Positions 1 to 7,563 of a DNA stretch of 11,998 bases are shown here, one piece after another. Made by a program: the position numbers and the translations under genes. Every line of letters starts with the position of its first letter. Positions within the stretch are counted from its first letter, which is position 1. Under the pieces are notes generated by a model. It worked only from the letters and a program-made list of their open reading frames with translations. It made no database searches and was not told where the DNA came from. Origin of the DNA: an uncultured bacterium (GTDB lineage Bacteria > Bacillota > Clostridia > Oscillospirales > Butyricicoccaceae); the NCBI GenBank assembly GCA_905215125.1, contig CAJMOV010000030.1, positions 1 to 11,998 of the forward strand. The letters are read 5' to 3'.

Positions 1-20
1 CTGTCGTTGCCGCTATCCAT
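1..20 (-). CDS. Start of a divergent gene, truncated by the left window edge
   Basis: On the minus strand an ATG at 20-18 opens a frame reading M-D-S-G-N-D before the window ends, so only six full codons are visible and no function can be given. The start is proposed because a good Shine-Dalgarno (GAGGTGG, plus-strand 28-34) sits 7 nt upstream and a sigma-28-like promoter lies further upstream at a sensible distance, with about 33 nt of leader. The layout promoter, leader, Shine-Dalgarno, ATG is complete, but the coding part is too short to test by codon use. If the promoter is real, the gene could belong to the motility or chemotaxis regulon; that is inference. Confidence 0.4.
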
Positions 21-27
21 ATTTCAG

Positions 28-34
28 CCACCTC
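28..34 (-). promoter_or_regulatory. Ribosome binding site of the divergent gene
   Basis: The minus strand reads GAGGTGG, complementary to the 3' end of 16S rRNA, with 7 nt to the ATG at 20-18. It decides the proposed start of the truncated gene at the left edge. Confidence 0.4.
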
Positions 35-59
35 GCCAACAGATTTTGTTTCTATTTAT

Positions 60-86
60 TTATCGGCTGTTTACGTCAAAAATTAA
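60..86 (-). promoter_or_regulatory. Sigma-28 (SigD/FliA)-like promoter for the divergent gene
   Basis: Read on the minus strand, positions 67-60 spell GCCGATAA, a full match to the classical sigma-28 -10 element. Exactly 15 nt upstream, positions 86-83 spell TTAA, three of four bases of the TAAA -35 element. Predicted transcription would start near position 53 and run left towards the ATG at 20. An overlapping sigma-A reading is possible (TTGACG at 79-74, 15-nt spacer, TAAATA at 58-53) but its spacer is short and its -10 is poor. No convincing promoter for the plus-strand operon was found in the same gap. Confidence 0.45.
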
Positions 87-101
87 GTATTCATCAGAAA
101 C

Positions 102-114
102 TTTATTGAATAAA
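102..114. repeat. Small AT-only inverted repeat in the operon leader
   Basis: TTTATT-G-AATAAA is a perfect 6-bp inverted repeat around one G, lying just before the Shine-Dalgarno (AAGGAG, 117-122) of the first plus-strand gene. It could be an operator half-site pair or chance in an AT-rich leader. No factor can be named. Confidence 0.2.
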
Positions 115-132
115 TGAAGGAGTTGGCCGGCC

Positions 133-1557
133 ATGCCCGAAATTACTAGGGCAACCAACCCCGTTCCGGGGTACGACGTTGCAAATAACAACAGAAATGC
201 GCCGGTGTCCCCCAATGACCCGCGCATACAAAACATTCCCGATCCCAGCAAGGTTGTCAGGCCCGACGGCCGCACCGACCAGCAGGATTCGGGCGATATC
301 GTCCGCGCGCCCCGCTACGATTCTAACGTACAGACCTTTTTTGAGCGCCTGCGCGCAACGCCCGGCCTGACCGAAACGCTGGCGCGGGTCTTTTCCGGCC
401 GGGGCGCCGTCGTCTCCTCCGGCATCGGGGAAGGGCTTGCCGCCGAGATGTCCCGCATCCTGGAAATGCTGCAGATGAATGAATCGCAGCTGACCGTCTT
501 TCTCAAAAATCAGCTTCAATCCGGCGCCCGCTTCGGCGGCGCCCTTTTCTCCCTTCTGCGCAGCGTATACAACTCCACCCAGGCCGAAGGGCTGCGCACC
601 GACATCCTTTCCTTTCTCAAGCGATACAGTGATTTTTCCTCCACAGGGCACATCCAGGGAAACATCATGCGCAGCTTATCGGGCATGGCTCGAGCCATCC
701 CGGCCAGCTGGGCCAACCCGCTTTTGGAGCTCATCGGCAAGCTGCAAAACAGCATGGACGCCGGCGACCGCGCCGGTAGCCTGAAGCTGCTTCAGGGGCA
801 AATTTTCCCTTATATGTCCGATTATATTGAAAAAACGCACGACATGGGCGCCGCACGCAGCCTGCTGACCTTCCTGACGCTCGACATTGCGCGTTATGAG
901 AACGGCTCGGAGGAAGGGCTGCTTCAGTCATTCCGCCAGCTGAGCAATTACGGGGTGCTGCGCGAAAAGCTGGGCGGGCTGGACGACGCTTCCGTCATGC
1001 GCCTGCTCCGCAATACCGATTTTGTGTCTGAGGCCGGAAAAAACCAGTTTGCCGACCGGATGGCCGCCGCTTCGGCGCGCGCCCTGCGCGGCGAAGGCAG
1101 TGCCGAGCTGCAAAGCGCCTTCCGCGACATTGTTTCCGCCCTGCTCATCAACGAAAGCGTATACATGCCCCTCAGCCATATCCTCATCCCCATGCAGTGG
1201 GATGGGCGCATGATGTTTTCCGAGCTGTGGGTCGACCCCGACGCCGACAGGGAGCAGGACGCCGTCCAGGAGGGCGGCAACACCCTGCGCTTTCTCTTTA
1301 AGATGGATATTCAGCAGCTGGGGCTGTTTGATGTAGTGCTGTCCTGTCGGGGAGAAAGCGTCGACCTGCGCGTCTACTGCCCGCAAACGGTAGCCCCCTT
1401 TTCCCGCGTCATCGAAGGGGCCCTGACGGGCATCCTTACAGATAATGGTCTAAGCCCTGCTTCCATCCAGGTTTCGCAAATGGAGAAGCCCCTGACCATA
1501 TCAGAGGTTTTTCCCCGTATTTTTGAAGGGATGAACAGTATTAATGTCAAAGCCTAG
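133..1557 (+). CDS. FliK C-terminal-domain-like protein (flagellar hook-length control-like)
   Basis: A 474-residue protein starting at ATG 133, with AAGGAG (117-122) 10 nt upstream. Residues 1 to about 55 are rich in Pro, Asn, Asp and Arg and look disordered, as in the exported N-termini of FliK proteins. The middle, about 60-345, is mostly amphipathic helix with no recognised domain. The end, about 384-452, resembles the FliK C-terminal (Flg_hook) domain: a hydrophobic strand followed by Q-Q-L-G-L-F-D-V, the family's 'xxLGxVxV' signature (about residues 394-401), then alternating strands, a helix and a final strand. FliK measures hook length and switches type III export through the cytoplasmic domain of FlhB. 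The next gene, overlapping by 14 nt, encodes just such an FlhB-like domain, which supports the assignment. A similar pair (ylqG-ylqH) is known in Bacillus as I recall it. No signal peptide or membrane segment is present. A true hook-length role is uncertain, because no hook or export gene is adjacent. Confidence 0.7.
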   Translation: MPEITRATNPVPGYDVANNNRNAPVSPNDPRIQNIPDPSKVVRPDGRTDQQDSGDIVRAPRYDSNVQTFFERLRATPGLTETLARVFSGRGAVVSSGIGEGLAAEMSRILEMLQMNESQLTVFLKNQLQSGARFGGALFSLLRSVYNSTQAEGLRTDILSFLKRYSDFSSTGHIQGNIMRSLSGMARAIPASWANPLLELIGKLQNSMDAGDRAGSLKLLQGQIFPYMSDYIEKTHDMGAARSLLTFLTLDIARYENGSEEGLLQSFRQLSNYGVLREKLGGLDDASVMRLLRNTDFVSEAGKNQFADRMAAASARALRGEGSAELQSAFRDIVSALLINESVYMPLSHILIPMQWDGRMMFSELWVDPDADREQDAVQEGGNTLRFLFKMDIQQLGLFDVVLSCRGESVDLRVYCPQTVAPFSRVIEGALTGILTDNGLSPASIQVSQMEKPLTISEVFPRIFEGMNSINVKA

Positions 1558-1897
1558 CTCACCGCGCCAGGCCGTAGCGCTGCAATACGGCCCAGGGTCG
1601 GACGCCCCTGTGATCGTTGCGTCCGGCATGGGGTATCTGGCAGAGAAAATCGTCGAGGTCGCCGCCGACAGCGGCGTGCCCATATACGAGGACAACTCGC
1701 TAGCCACCATTCTGGCGCAGCTGCGTCTGGGGCAGGAGATCCCCGAGTCGCTGTACCAGGCTATCGTGCAGATTTATGTATATTTTCTCAATTTCGACCC
1801 CGCCGATCCGGAAAGGCACTGGCGTGAACGCGCGGCCCAGCGCGGAAGCGGCGTGGCAGGAAAGGAGGAAGCAGACATTGGACAGCAGCAGTCATGA
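1544..1897 (+). CDS. Orphan FlhB C-terminal-domain-like protein (FlhX/YlqH type)
   Basis: A 117-residue soluble protein starting at ATG 1544, inside the end of the upstream gene, so probably translationally coupled; a weak AAGGG lies 13 nt upstream. Residues 8-85 match the cytoplasmic domain of FlhB/YscU-type export switch proteins: A-V-A-L-Q-Y, then A-P-V-I-V-A-S-G, a helix leading to G-V-P-I-Y-E-D-N-S-L-A, and G-Q-E-I-P-E-S-L-Y-Q-A-I. Full FlhB has four membrane helices before this domain; they are absent here. The autocleavage motif NPTH, which in FlhB stands just before the first strand, is replaced by S-S-P-R, so self-cleavage is not expected and the protein resembles the already cleaved C-terminal fragment. 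Residues after about 86 (R-H-W-R-E-R onward) form a charged tail. Partners are probably the FliK-like protein upstream and possibly a flagellar export gate encoded elsewhere. Confidence 0.8.
   Translation: MSKPSSPRQAVALQYGPGSDAPVIVASGMGYLAEKIVEVAADSGVPIYEDNSLATILAQLRLGQEIPESLYQAIVQIYVYFLNFDPADPERHWRERAAQRGSGVAGKEEADIGQQQS
1863..1868 (+). promoter_or_regulatory. Shine-Dalgarno selecting a TTG start for the PilZ gene
   Basis: A perfect AGGAGG lies 9 nt before the TTG at 1878. The only ATG upstream in the same frame is at 1776, deep inside the preceding gene, with no ribosome binding site and coding for residues that do not resemble the family. This site therefore fixes the start. Confidence 0.8.
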
Positions 1898-2498
1898 CAA
1901 ATGCCTGATCGCCGACAGCTGCGGCGTACCCGTCGCCCACGCTTTGCTGGAAAGCCCCACGACGGGCTCGGCCTGCCAGGTGCGGGTGCTGGAAGGGGCG
2001 GCCGACGCCGTCGCCGCATACGACACCGTCCGGCTCATCGACATGGGTGGCGGCGCCTTTATCGGACGCATCGTGCGCAGGCGCGGTGACATCTTTGTGC
2101 TGGATCGGCTTCAGCCGCTGGGACGCGAAGCGAGGGAAAACCTGCGTATCCCCGTCGATTTTGACAGCTTTCTCTATCCCCTGACCGGCTCATGGCAAGG
2201 CCGACTGCCTGTCAAGGGGGTCGATCTCAGCTGCGGGGGCATCGCCTTTTTCTGCAACCATCCGCTGGATAAGGGGGAGCGGGCTGAAATCGTCATCCCA
2301 TGCACTGAGCCGCCCCTTGTCCTGGAGGCTGAAATCCTCCGCCCCCTGCCCTCCCCGCCGGGAAAGCAGATTTACGCCGCCAAGTTTGTCAATATGGTGA
2401 ACGACGAAGAATTCATGGTGCGCGAGGCTGTTTTCAGTATACAGATCAGCAGCCATCACGCAGAACGCAATCAACACGGAAAGGAAGCGATGCTGTAA
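1878..2498 (+). CDS. PilZ domain protein, cyclic-di-GMP receptor (YcgR-like)
   Basis: A 206-residue soluble protein. The start is TTG 1878, set by AGGAGG at 1863-1868; it overlaps the FlhB-like gene by 20 nt. Residues about 8-80 form a beta-rich N-terminal part like the YcgR-N/PilZN domain (V-R-V-L-E-G, then D-T-V-R-L-I-D, then G-D-I-F-V-L-D). Residues about 83-190 are the PilZ barrel. Both ligand motifs are intact: RxxxR as R86-E-N-L-R90 in the linker, and DxSxxG as D116-L-S118-C-G-G121. Such proteins bind a cyclic-di-GMP dimer and relay the signal by protein contact; YcgR acts on the flagellar motor and others act on surface polymer synthesis or secretion. Here the gene sits between a FliK/FlhB-like pair and two giant wall-anchored proteins, so the target is open. 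The last 15 residues are polar and not part of the fold. The family call is firm and the partner is unknown. Confidence 0.88.
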   Translation: MDSSSHDKCLIADSCGVPVAHALLESPTTGSACQVRVLEGAADAVAAYDTVRLIDMGGGAFIGRIVRRRGDIFVLDRLQPLGREARENLRIPVDFDSFLYPLTGSWQGRLPVKGVDLSCGGIAFFCNHPLDKGERAEIVIPCTEPPLVLEAEILRPLPSPPGKQIYAAKFVNMVNDEEFMVREAVFSIQISSHHAERNQHGKEAML

Positions 2499-5400
2499 TG
2501 ACAGGACGTAATGCCAAGCGGGGGCCGGCGCGCCGGCTTCTGGCCTTTTTCCTGGCCGCCGCCATACTGGTGACGGCCGCCCCCGACGTATTTGTCCCCC
2601 AGGCCCGCGCCGCGGAATCCTGGGTGCAGGGCTATCTGGACAAGCTGGTGGAATGGGGTGTTATGCGCGGGGATCAGGAGGGCAACCTCGACCCCGACCG
2701 CAACATTACCCGCGCCGAATTTGTCACCATGATAAACCGCGCCTTTGGCTACGGCGACGTAGGGGAGGTTCCCTTCAAAGACGTCTCCGTCAGCTCATGG
2801 TATTATGACGACATCGGCATCGCTTATGACACCGGGTATTTCAACGGCACCTCCCAGTCGTCGGCCGAACCTGACGCCCCCCTGTCGCGCGAGCAGGCGG
2901 CCGTCATTCTGGGCCGCAACCTCATGCTGCGCGAAAGCGCCGGCGAGGTCACCGAATTTACCGACGGACGCAATCTGAGCGACTGGAGCCGCGGCATGGT
3001 CAAGACGGCGGCGCAGTACGGCGTTGTCAAAGGTTACCCGGACGGCACCTTCCTGCCGCAGAATAACATCACCCGCGGCGAAGTCGCCAGCCTGCTGGTA
3101 TCCGCCATCGGTACCCCGGTCAATGCGCCGGGCGACTACACGCTGGGAGCGGTGTACGGAAATGTCACCGTTTCATCCTCGGGCGTGACGCTGCGCAACA
3201 CCACCATCGCGGGCGATCTATACATCACAGCCGGCGTCGGACTGGGCTATACGACGCTGGAAAACGTCAAGGTCCTGGGCCGCATCATCGCCAGCGGCGC
3301 AGGCGAGAGCAACAAGGGCGAAAGCAGCATCATCCTGCGCAACGTCGACGCCGCCGAAATGGTGGTCGACAGCCCCTCCAACCAGTTTGTCACCGTGCGC
3401 GCCGAGGGCGACACCGTTATCGCCTCCACCAGCGTGCGCACCCCGACTTATCTCGAAGACAACACCGACGCCGATTCCGGCTACCGCTATATCGAATTGG
3501 ACGGCGAGGAGGGCACTTCCCTCGAGCTTTCCGGCAACATCAAGGAAGTTGTGACCATCACCCCGCGTTCCTCCCTCACCCTGGCGCGCGGCACAGCCAA
3601 GCTGGTCACTGTCGATGAAAAGGCGGTTAATTCCACCGTCAACATTGCAAACGGTGCCGTCATTGAGACGCTCAACCTGGACGTCGGCACCACGGTCACA
3701 GGCACGGGGGACATCGAAACCCTCAATGTCAACGCCTCTGGCTGCACTGTGTCCATGCTGCCTGGCAAAATCAACATCCGTCCGGGTATCACCGCCAACA
3801 TCGGCGGACAGACTATGGACAGCAGCACCGCTTTGGAGTATTCGCAGGATCCGCGTCTTCTGTCCGGCTACCCGCAGGCGGCCGACGTGGCGCCGACCAG
3901 CTTTAACGCCCTGTTCAGCACCAATAAGCGCGGCACGGTCTACTGGGCCGTCAGCTCGCTGGCCGACGGCTCCATCGGCGAGGAAGACCTTATCTCCCCC
4001 CCAAGCTACGCCACAAAGATTCTGAAAAGCGGCCGCGCCAACGTAAACGCCTCCGGTACGGAAAACACCACCAAGGTCACCGGACTGACGTCGGACGGCT
4101 CCTACTACCTGTCGGCCGTCCTTGTCGACGAGCGCGGCGAGCGCAGCCCCGTCAAGGTCATCAGCCTGACGACGCCGGATGACAGCGTACCCGCCTTTGC
4201 AAGCGGCTTCCCCTACATGTCCAAGATCACCAATACGACCGGCCAGGTCACCGTTATGGCGACCAAAAGCTGTCAGATGTATTACGCCGTCCTGCCCAAG
4301 GGCGCCGCGGCGCCGACGGCCGACGATTTCAAGACCAATTCCATCACCGGCAACTACGGTTACGGCAGCATCGACCTGACCAAAAACGTCTCCCGCACAC
4401 TGACCGTCAACGACAAGCCGCTGGAGGAGCTAGAGTCTTATGATCTCTATCTGTGGCTTACCGACGCCGACGGCGGCAGAAGCGCATCTGTCCGCAAGGT
4501 TTCTTTTACCACCGTGGACAAAACCCCGCCCGTCTTCCTAGTCAGCCCGACGGTCAATTCCGTCCAGGCCAAGTCGATCGGCTTCACCTTCACCCTCAAC
4601 GAAGACGGCACAGTGTACTGGGTCGCCGTCAAGGAAGGTACGGAATACCCTAAGCGTCTCAACGCCCAGCCCGGTGAAAGCGGCGCCGCCGATTTGGCCA
4701 GCGACGAAGCTAAGCTGCAGGTTGCGACTGGTATGAACGGCCTAAAATCAGGAAAGGTTACCGCCCGCGAAAACCGCGAAACCAACTTCACCGTCAGCGG
4801 CCTGGATGCTGAGACGTCTTATGACATCTATTATCTGGCCGAAGACAAAGCGGGCAATTACTCTGTCTCTGTGGCCAAGGTCACCGCTAATACTTTGGAC
4901 AACATTCCCCCGACGGTCGAGCAGTCCTTTACCCGCTACAACGGAACCGACACGGAAACGCCTCTGGCGGACACCGACATCGTCCTGACCTTCAGCGAAG
5001 GGGTTAAGCAATCCTCGACCAACACTCCCTTAGTCCAGCTCTATGACAATGTTAAAAATGCAAAAACAGACCATGACCGCAATAACGCCAAAGAGGCCAT
5101 GGCCAAAGTGCTGCGCGAGACCATCTGGCTGTATACTTACAGCCAAAACGATCCGCTCGAGGTCGTTCCCGAGCGCACCTGGGAATACGACGACACCACG
5201 GTTGCCAACCCCAACAATTGGATCATCGATTACCGCAACGCCCAAATCACGATGGATGAGGGCAAGACGGTCGTCACCTTCCCCACCACCAGCGACGCGA
5301 ACGGCGACAGCGCCCTCAACCTGCGCAGCGGGGGTACTTATTATTTTGAAATTCACGATATTGCCGACACCTCATCGGCCTCGAACCCCATGGGTGTCAC

Positions 5401-7534
5401 CAAGCTGGAGAAGTTCCGCACCGTCTTCGCTTCCGTCAGCCTGTCGACCACCAATATTTCAACCATTGACATGGACGACCCGCAGAATCCCGTTACCATT
5501 GATATGAGCTTCCAAATCATCCCGCTGTCCACCGAAGCGGTCGACGATTCCATTGACTGGGACATGCTGATCTGGATGGACACTACCGTCAAATTCAACC
5601 TGTATGAACGCATCACTTACCGTGGGAACGGCGTAGATCCTAACGGCCTGGCCCATGATTGGCAAAAAGTCGGCGGCACCGTAACCATCACCCCCACGGG
5701 CAGCGACGACTATGTCGGCCGCAGCTTAGTTCGCGATTTCCGGACAGGCAGTGGACAGACGCCCACCTTCGGCCAGCTGAATGAAATGAACGAAGATTAC
5801 AGCTACGAATATGCCATTTCTTTTACTGAAATCGAGGGCTTGGCTGAACGCGGCACTTGGAGCCAGCGCGTCAACGCCCAAATTTCCGTTGCCGCCGGCG
5901 GCAGCAATAGCCTGGGCAACCTGGCGGAAAACATCACGCCGGGCAACTGGGATACCGCCCAGGAAGAGGATGGCATCACCTCCATCGGCCTTCCCGAGCC
6001 TTTCACCATGCGCAAACAGTTCAGCGACCGCCAAGCGCCTACCTTTATCGACGGCTATCCCAACCTGCGCGAGGCTGACGACGTCACCCACGGTCCTAAC
6101 AGCTTTGAAATTGGTGATACCTTCATCAATATGAGCATCCTGCTCGACCGCCCCGGCACGGTATACTGGGTCGTGGCGCCGGTCGGCGCTGTCAATACCG
6201 TTATGCTCCGCAAGGAGGGTGCGGGCGGCGACGTTATTTACACGGGCGGCACGTTAAGTGAAAAGACCTGGGACGAGCTTCCCCTCGACGGCTCGGAAAC
6301 GGAAAAGATCCCCACTGCCGACGACCCGATTCTGACAAAGCCCGGTTATCTTGACATCATCAACCCCAATTTCGCTTCCCAGGGCAGTACCGTCAAATCA
6401 GGCTCGGCCCCTGCTTCCAACGTTATCTCCAACATTGAAGTCACCGGTCTGCAGCCCGAACAGAAATACTGCGTTTATTTTGTCCTGAAGGGTACAGCGC
6501 AAATTTTCTCCCCGGTATACTGCTATCGCTTTGAAACGACCGATGTCAACACCCCTATTTTAACGCTCAATGCTGATAACCCCTATGTCAACGTGTCGTC
6601 CACCGGGCAGGCCGACATTGATTATGTCGTCATGCCCATGACCAACCTTCCGGGTATTCTCGGTCAGCCCTTCAACAAGTATGCTGTCGATACTGATGCC
6701 GCTCCCCTTCCTTCCGCCTACAAGGCGGATTCCTACACCGTCCTAAGCGCCTTGCTTGAACAGCTGTTCGACAGCAAGAACGAACCGCTTGGCTCGGTCT
6801 TTGACAAATATGCAACGACATCGGCAAAAGAAAGCGTCGCACAGCTGATACGCGGCGCGCAGGTCGAAGGGCGCATCATCCTAAAGGGGAGTACGAGCGT
6901 AACGGGAGAAAACGACATAGAGCGTGTAAACTGCCAGACCGATTCCATGCAGAAGCAGGTTATGTATTGCTTCCTGGCCGTCGGACGGCATCCGCTGGGT
7001 ACGACGGATGCTTTCCAAGCCGTTCAGCCTGTCTTCCTGCCCGATAATACTCCGCCGAGGGTCATTTCAGCCAGAACGACGATTGAAAGCAATTTGCCCG
7101 CTGTCATGCAGCCCAACACGAAAGTCACGGGCACTCTCACCCTTTTGTTCGACGAGCCGATTTATTATTTTCTGCCCCAGACAGAAACTTCTGAACAGGT
7201 TTTGCTGCCTATCACCGCCGGTACCGACAGCGGAAAAGGCGCTTACATGCCTATTATGAACGCTATCCGTTACAGTGCCGGAAAAAGTAATCTAGAGGTT
7301 GTGGATCCCCCAAGCAAACCAGGATATGTCACCAGTATTACTTTCCGGTTTACGCAGACCTATCACGGTGTTTCTTTGATCTTGTTTGACGGCGGTGCCA
7401 ACCTGAGCGACGCTGTCCCCAACCCCAGCCAGCCCCTTGAGCTTACATTTGACAGCACTCTGGTGGACGCTAATGGAAAACCTGCCCCCAAATTCACTTA
7501 CGATACCGAAATTTGGGGCGGCACATACGAATAA
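2498..7534 (+). CDS. Giant S-layer-type surface protein with N-terminal SLH triplet, beta-solenoid and Ig/FN3-like modules
   Basis: A 1678-residue protein starting at ATG 2498, one base inside the previous stop (TAATG), with AAAGGAAG upstream. Residues 1-39 are a signal peptide: Arg-rich start, hydrophobic core, cleavage near A-R-A-A. Three SLH domains follow at about 40-88, 92-147 and 154-205, with T-R-A-E, S-R-E-Q and T-R-G-E at the ligand-binding helix. SLH triplets bind pyruvylated secondary cell-wall polymers, which would fix the N-terminus to the wall. Residues about 212-448 are short alternating strands with regular V, I and N (e.g. V-T-L-R-N-T-T-I-A-G-D-L), consistent with a right-handed beta-solenoid. 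Then come FN3/Ig-like modules at about 455-557, 560-672, 674-800 and 1177-1347, several with a G-T-V-Y-W strand. Modules beginning D-N-I-P-P (801) and D-N-T-P-P (1516) resemble the SbsA-type/Big_5 Ig-like fold (L-T-F-S-E-G, L-L-F-D-E-P). Residues about 976-1176 and 1349-1510 match nothing I recognise. No catalytic motif was seen, so the role is probably structural or adhesive. Confidence 0.85.
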   Translation: MTGRNAKRGPARRLLAFFLAAAILVTAAPDVFVPQARAAESWVQGYLDKLVEWGVMRGDQEGNLDPDRNITRAEFVTMINRAFGYGDVGEVPFKDVSVSSWYYDDIGIAYDTGYFNGTSQSSAEPDAPLSREQAAVILGRNLMLRESAGEVTEFTDGRNLSDWSRGMVKTAAQYGVVKGYPDGTFLPQNNITRGEVASLLVSAIGTPVNAPGDYTLGAVYGNVTVSSSGVTLRNTTIAGDLYITAGVGLGYTTLENVKVLGRIIASGAGESNKGESSIILRNVDAAEMVVDSPSNQFVTVRAEGDTVIASTSVRTPTYLEDNTDADSGYRYIELDGEEGTSLELSGNIKEVVTITPRSSLTLARGTAKLVTVDEKAVNSTVNIANGAVIETLNLDVGTTVTGTGDIETLNVNASGCTVSMLPGKINIRPGITANIGGQTMDSSTALEYSQDPRLLSGYPQAADVAPTSFNALFSTNKRGTVYWAVSSLADGSIGEEDLISPPSYATKILKSGRANVNASGTENTTKVTGLTSDGSYYLSAVLVDERGERSPVKVISLTTPDDSVPAFASGFPYMSKITNTTGQVTVMATKSCQMYYAVLPKGAAAPTADDFKTNSITGNYGYGSIDLTKNVSRTLTVNDKPLEELESYDLYLWLTDADGGRSASVRKVSFTTVDKTPPVFLVSPTVNSVQAKSIGFTFTLNEDGTVYWVAVKEGTEYPKRLNAQPGESGAADLASDEAKLQVATGMNGLKSGKVTARENRETNFTVSGLDAETSYDIYYLAEDKAGNYSVSVAKVTANTLDNIPPTVEQSFTRYNGTDTETPLADTDIVLTFSEGVKQSSTNTPLVQLYDNVKNAKTDHDRNNAKEAMAKVLRETIWLYTYSQNDPLEVVPERTWEYDDTTVANPNNWIIDYRNAQITMDEGKTVVTFPTTSDANGDSALNLRSGGTYYFEIHDIADTSSASNPMGVTKLEKFRTVFASVSLSTTNISTIDMDDPQNPVTIDMSFQIIPLSTEAVDDSIDWDMLIWMDTTVKFNLYERITYRGNGVDPNGLAHDWQKVGGTVTITPTGSDDYVGRSLVRDFRTGSGQTPTFGQLNEMNEDYSYEYAISFTEIEGLAERGTWSQRVNAQISVAAGGSNSLGNLAENITPGNWDTAQEEDGITSIGLPEPFTMRKQFSDRQAPTFIDGYPNLREADDVTHGPNSFEIGDTFINMSILLDRPGTVYWVVAPVGAVNTVMLRKEGAGGDVIYTGGTLSEKTWDELPLDGSETEKIPTADDPILTKPGYLDIINPNFASQGSTVKSGSAPASNVISNIEVTGLQPEQKYCVYFVLKGTAQIFSPVYCYRFETTDVNTPILTLNADNPYVNVSSTGQADIDYVVMPMTNLPGILGQPFNKYAVDTDAAPLPSAYKADSYTVLSALLEQLFDSKNEPLGSVFDKYATTSAKESVAQLIRGAQVEGRIILKGSTSVTGENDIERVNCQTDSMQKQVMYCFLAVGRHPLGTTDAFQAVQPVFLPDNTPPRVISARTTIESNLPAVMQPNTKVTGTLTLLFDEPIYYFLPQTETSEQVLLPITAGTDSGKGAYMPIMNAIRYSAGKSNLEVVDPPSKPGYVTSITFRFTQTYHGVSLILFDGGANLSDAVPNPSQPLELTFDSTLVDANGKPAPKFTYDTEIWGGTYE

Positions 7535-7549
7535 TCCCCCTTTCTGCAA

Positions 7550-7554
7550 AGGAG
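7550..7554 (+). promoter_or_regulatory. Shine-Dalgarno selecting a TTG start for the second SLH gene
   Basis: AGGAG (within AAAGGAGA, 7548-7555) lies 9 nt before the TTG at 7564. An in-frame ATG at 7555 touches the site itself and cannot use it, and upstream in-frame starts would add residues overlapping the previous gene. From TTG 7564 the protein opens with a textbook signal peptide. Confidence 0.75.
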
Positions 7555-7563
7555 ATGTTATCC

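Noticed and set aside
41..118. Promoter for the plus-strand operon in the AT-rich leader
   Set aside because: TTTACG (70-75) and TTGTTT (46-51) were tried as -35 elements, but no -10-like hexamer stands at a suitable spacing, so no plus-strand promoter is claimed.
1..132. Cyclic-di-GMP riboswitch upstream of the operon
   Set aside because: Considered because of the PilZ gene, but the gap is short and AT-rich, and no aptamer-like paired stems were seen.
103..651. 182-codon minus-strand frame antisense to the FliK-like gene
   Set aside because: The plus strand has a ribosome binding site, a sensible start and a recognisable C-terminal domain. The antisense frame has none of these and is compositionally biased.
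1776..1877. Upstream ATG extension of the PilZ gene
   Set aside because: The ATG at 1776 has no Shine-Dalgarno and lies deep in the FlhB-like gene. The 34 extra residues look like out-of-frame translation. AGGAGG points to TTG 1878.
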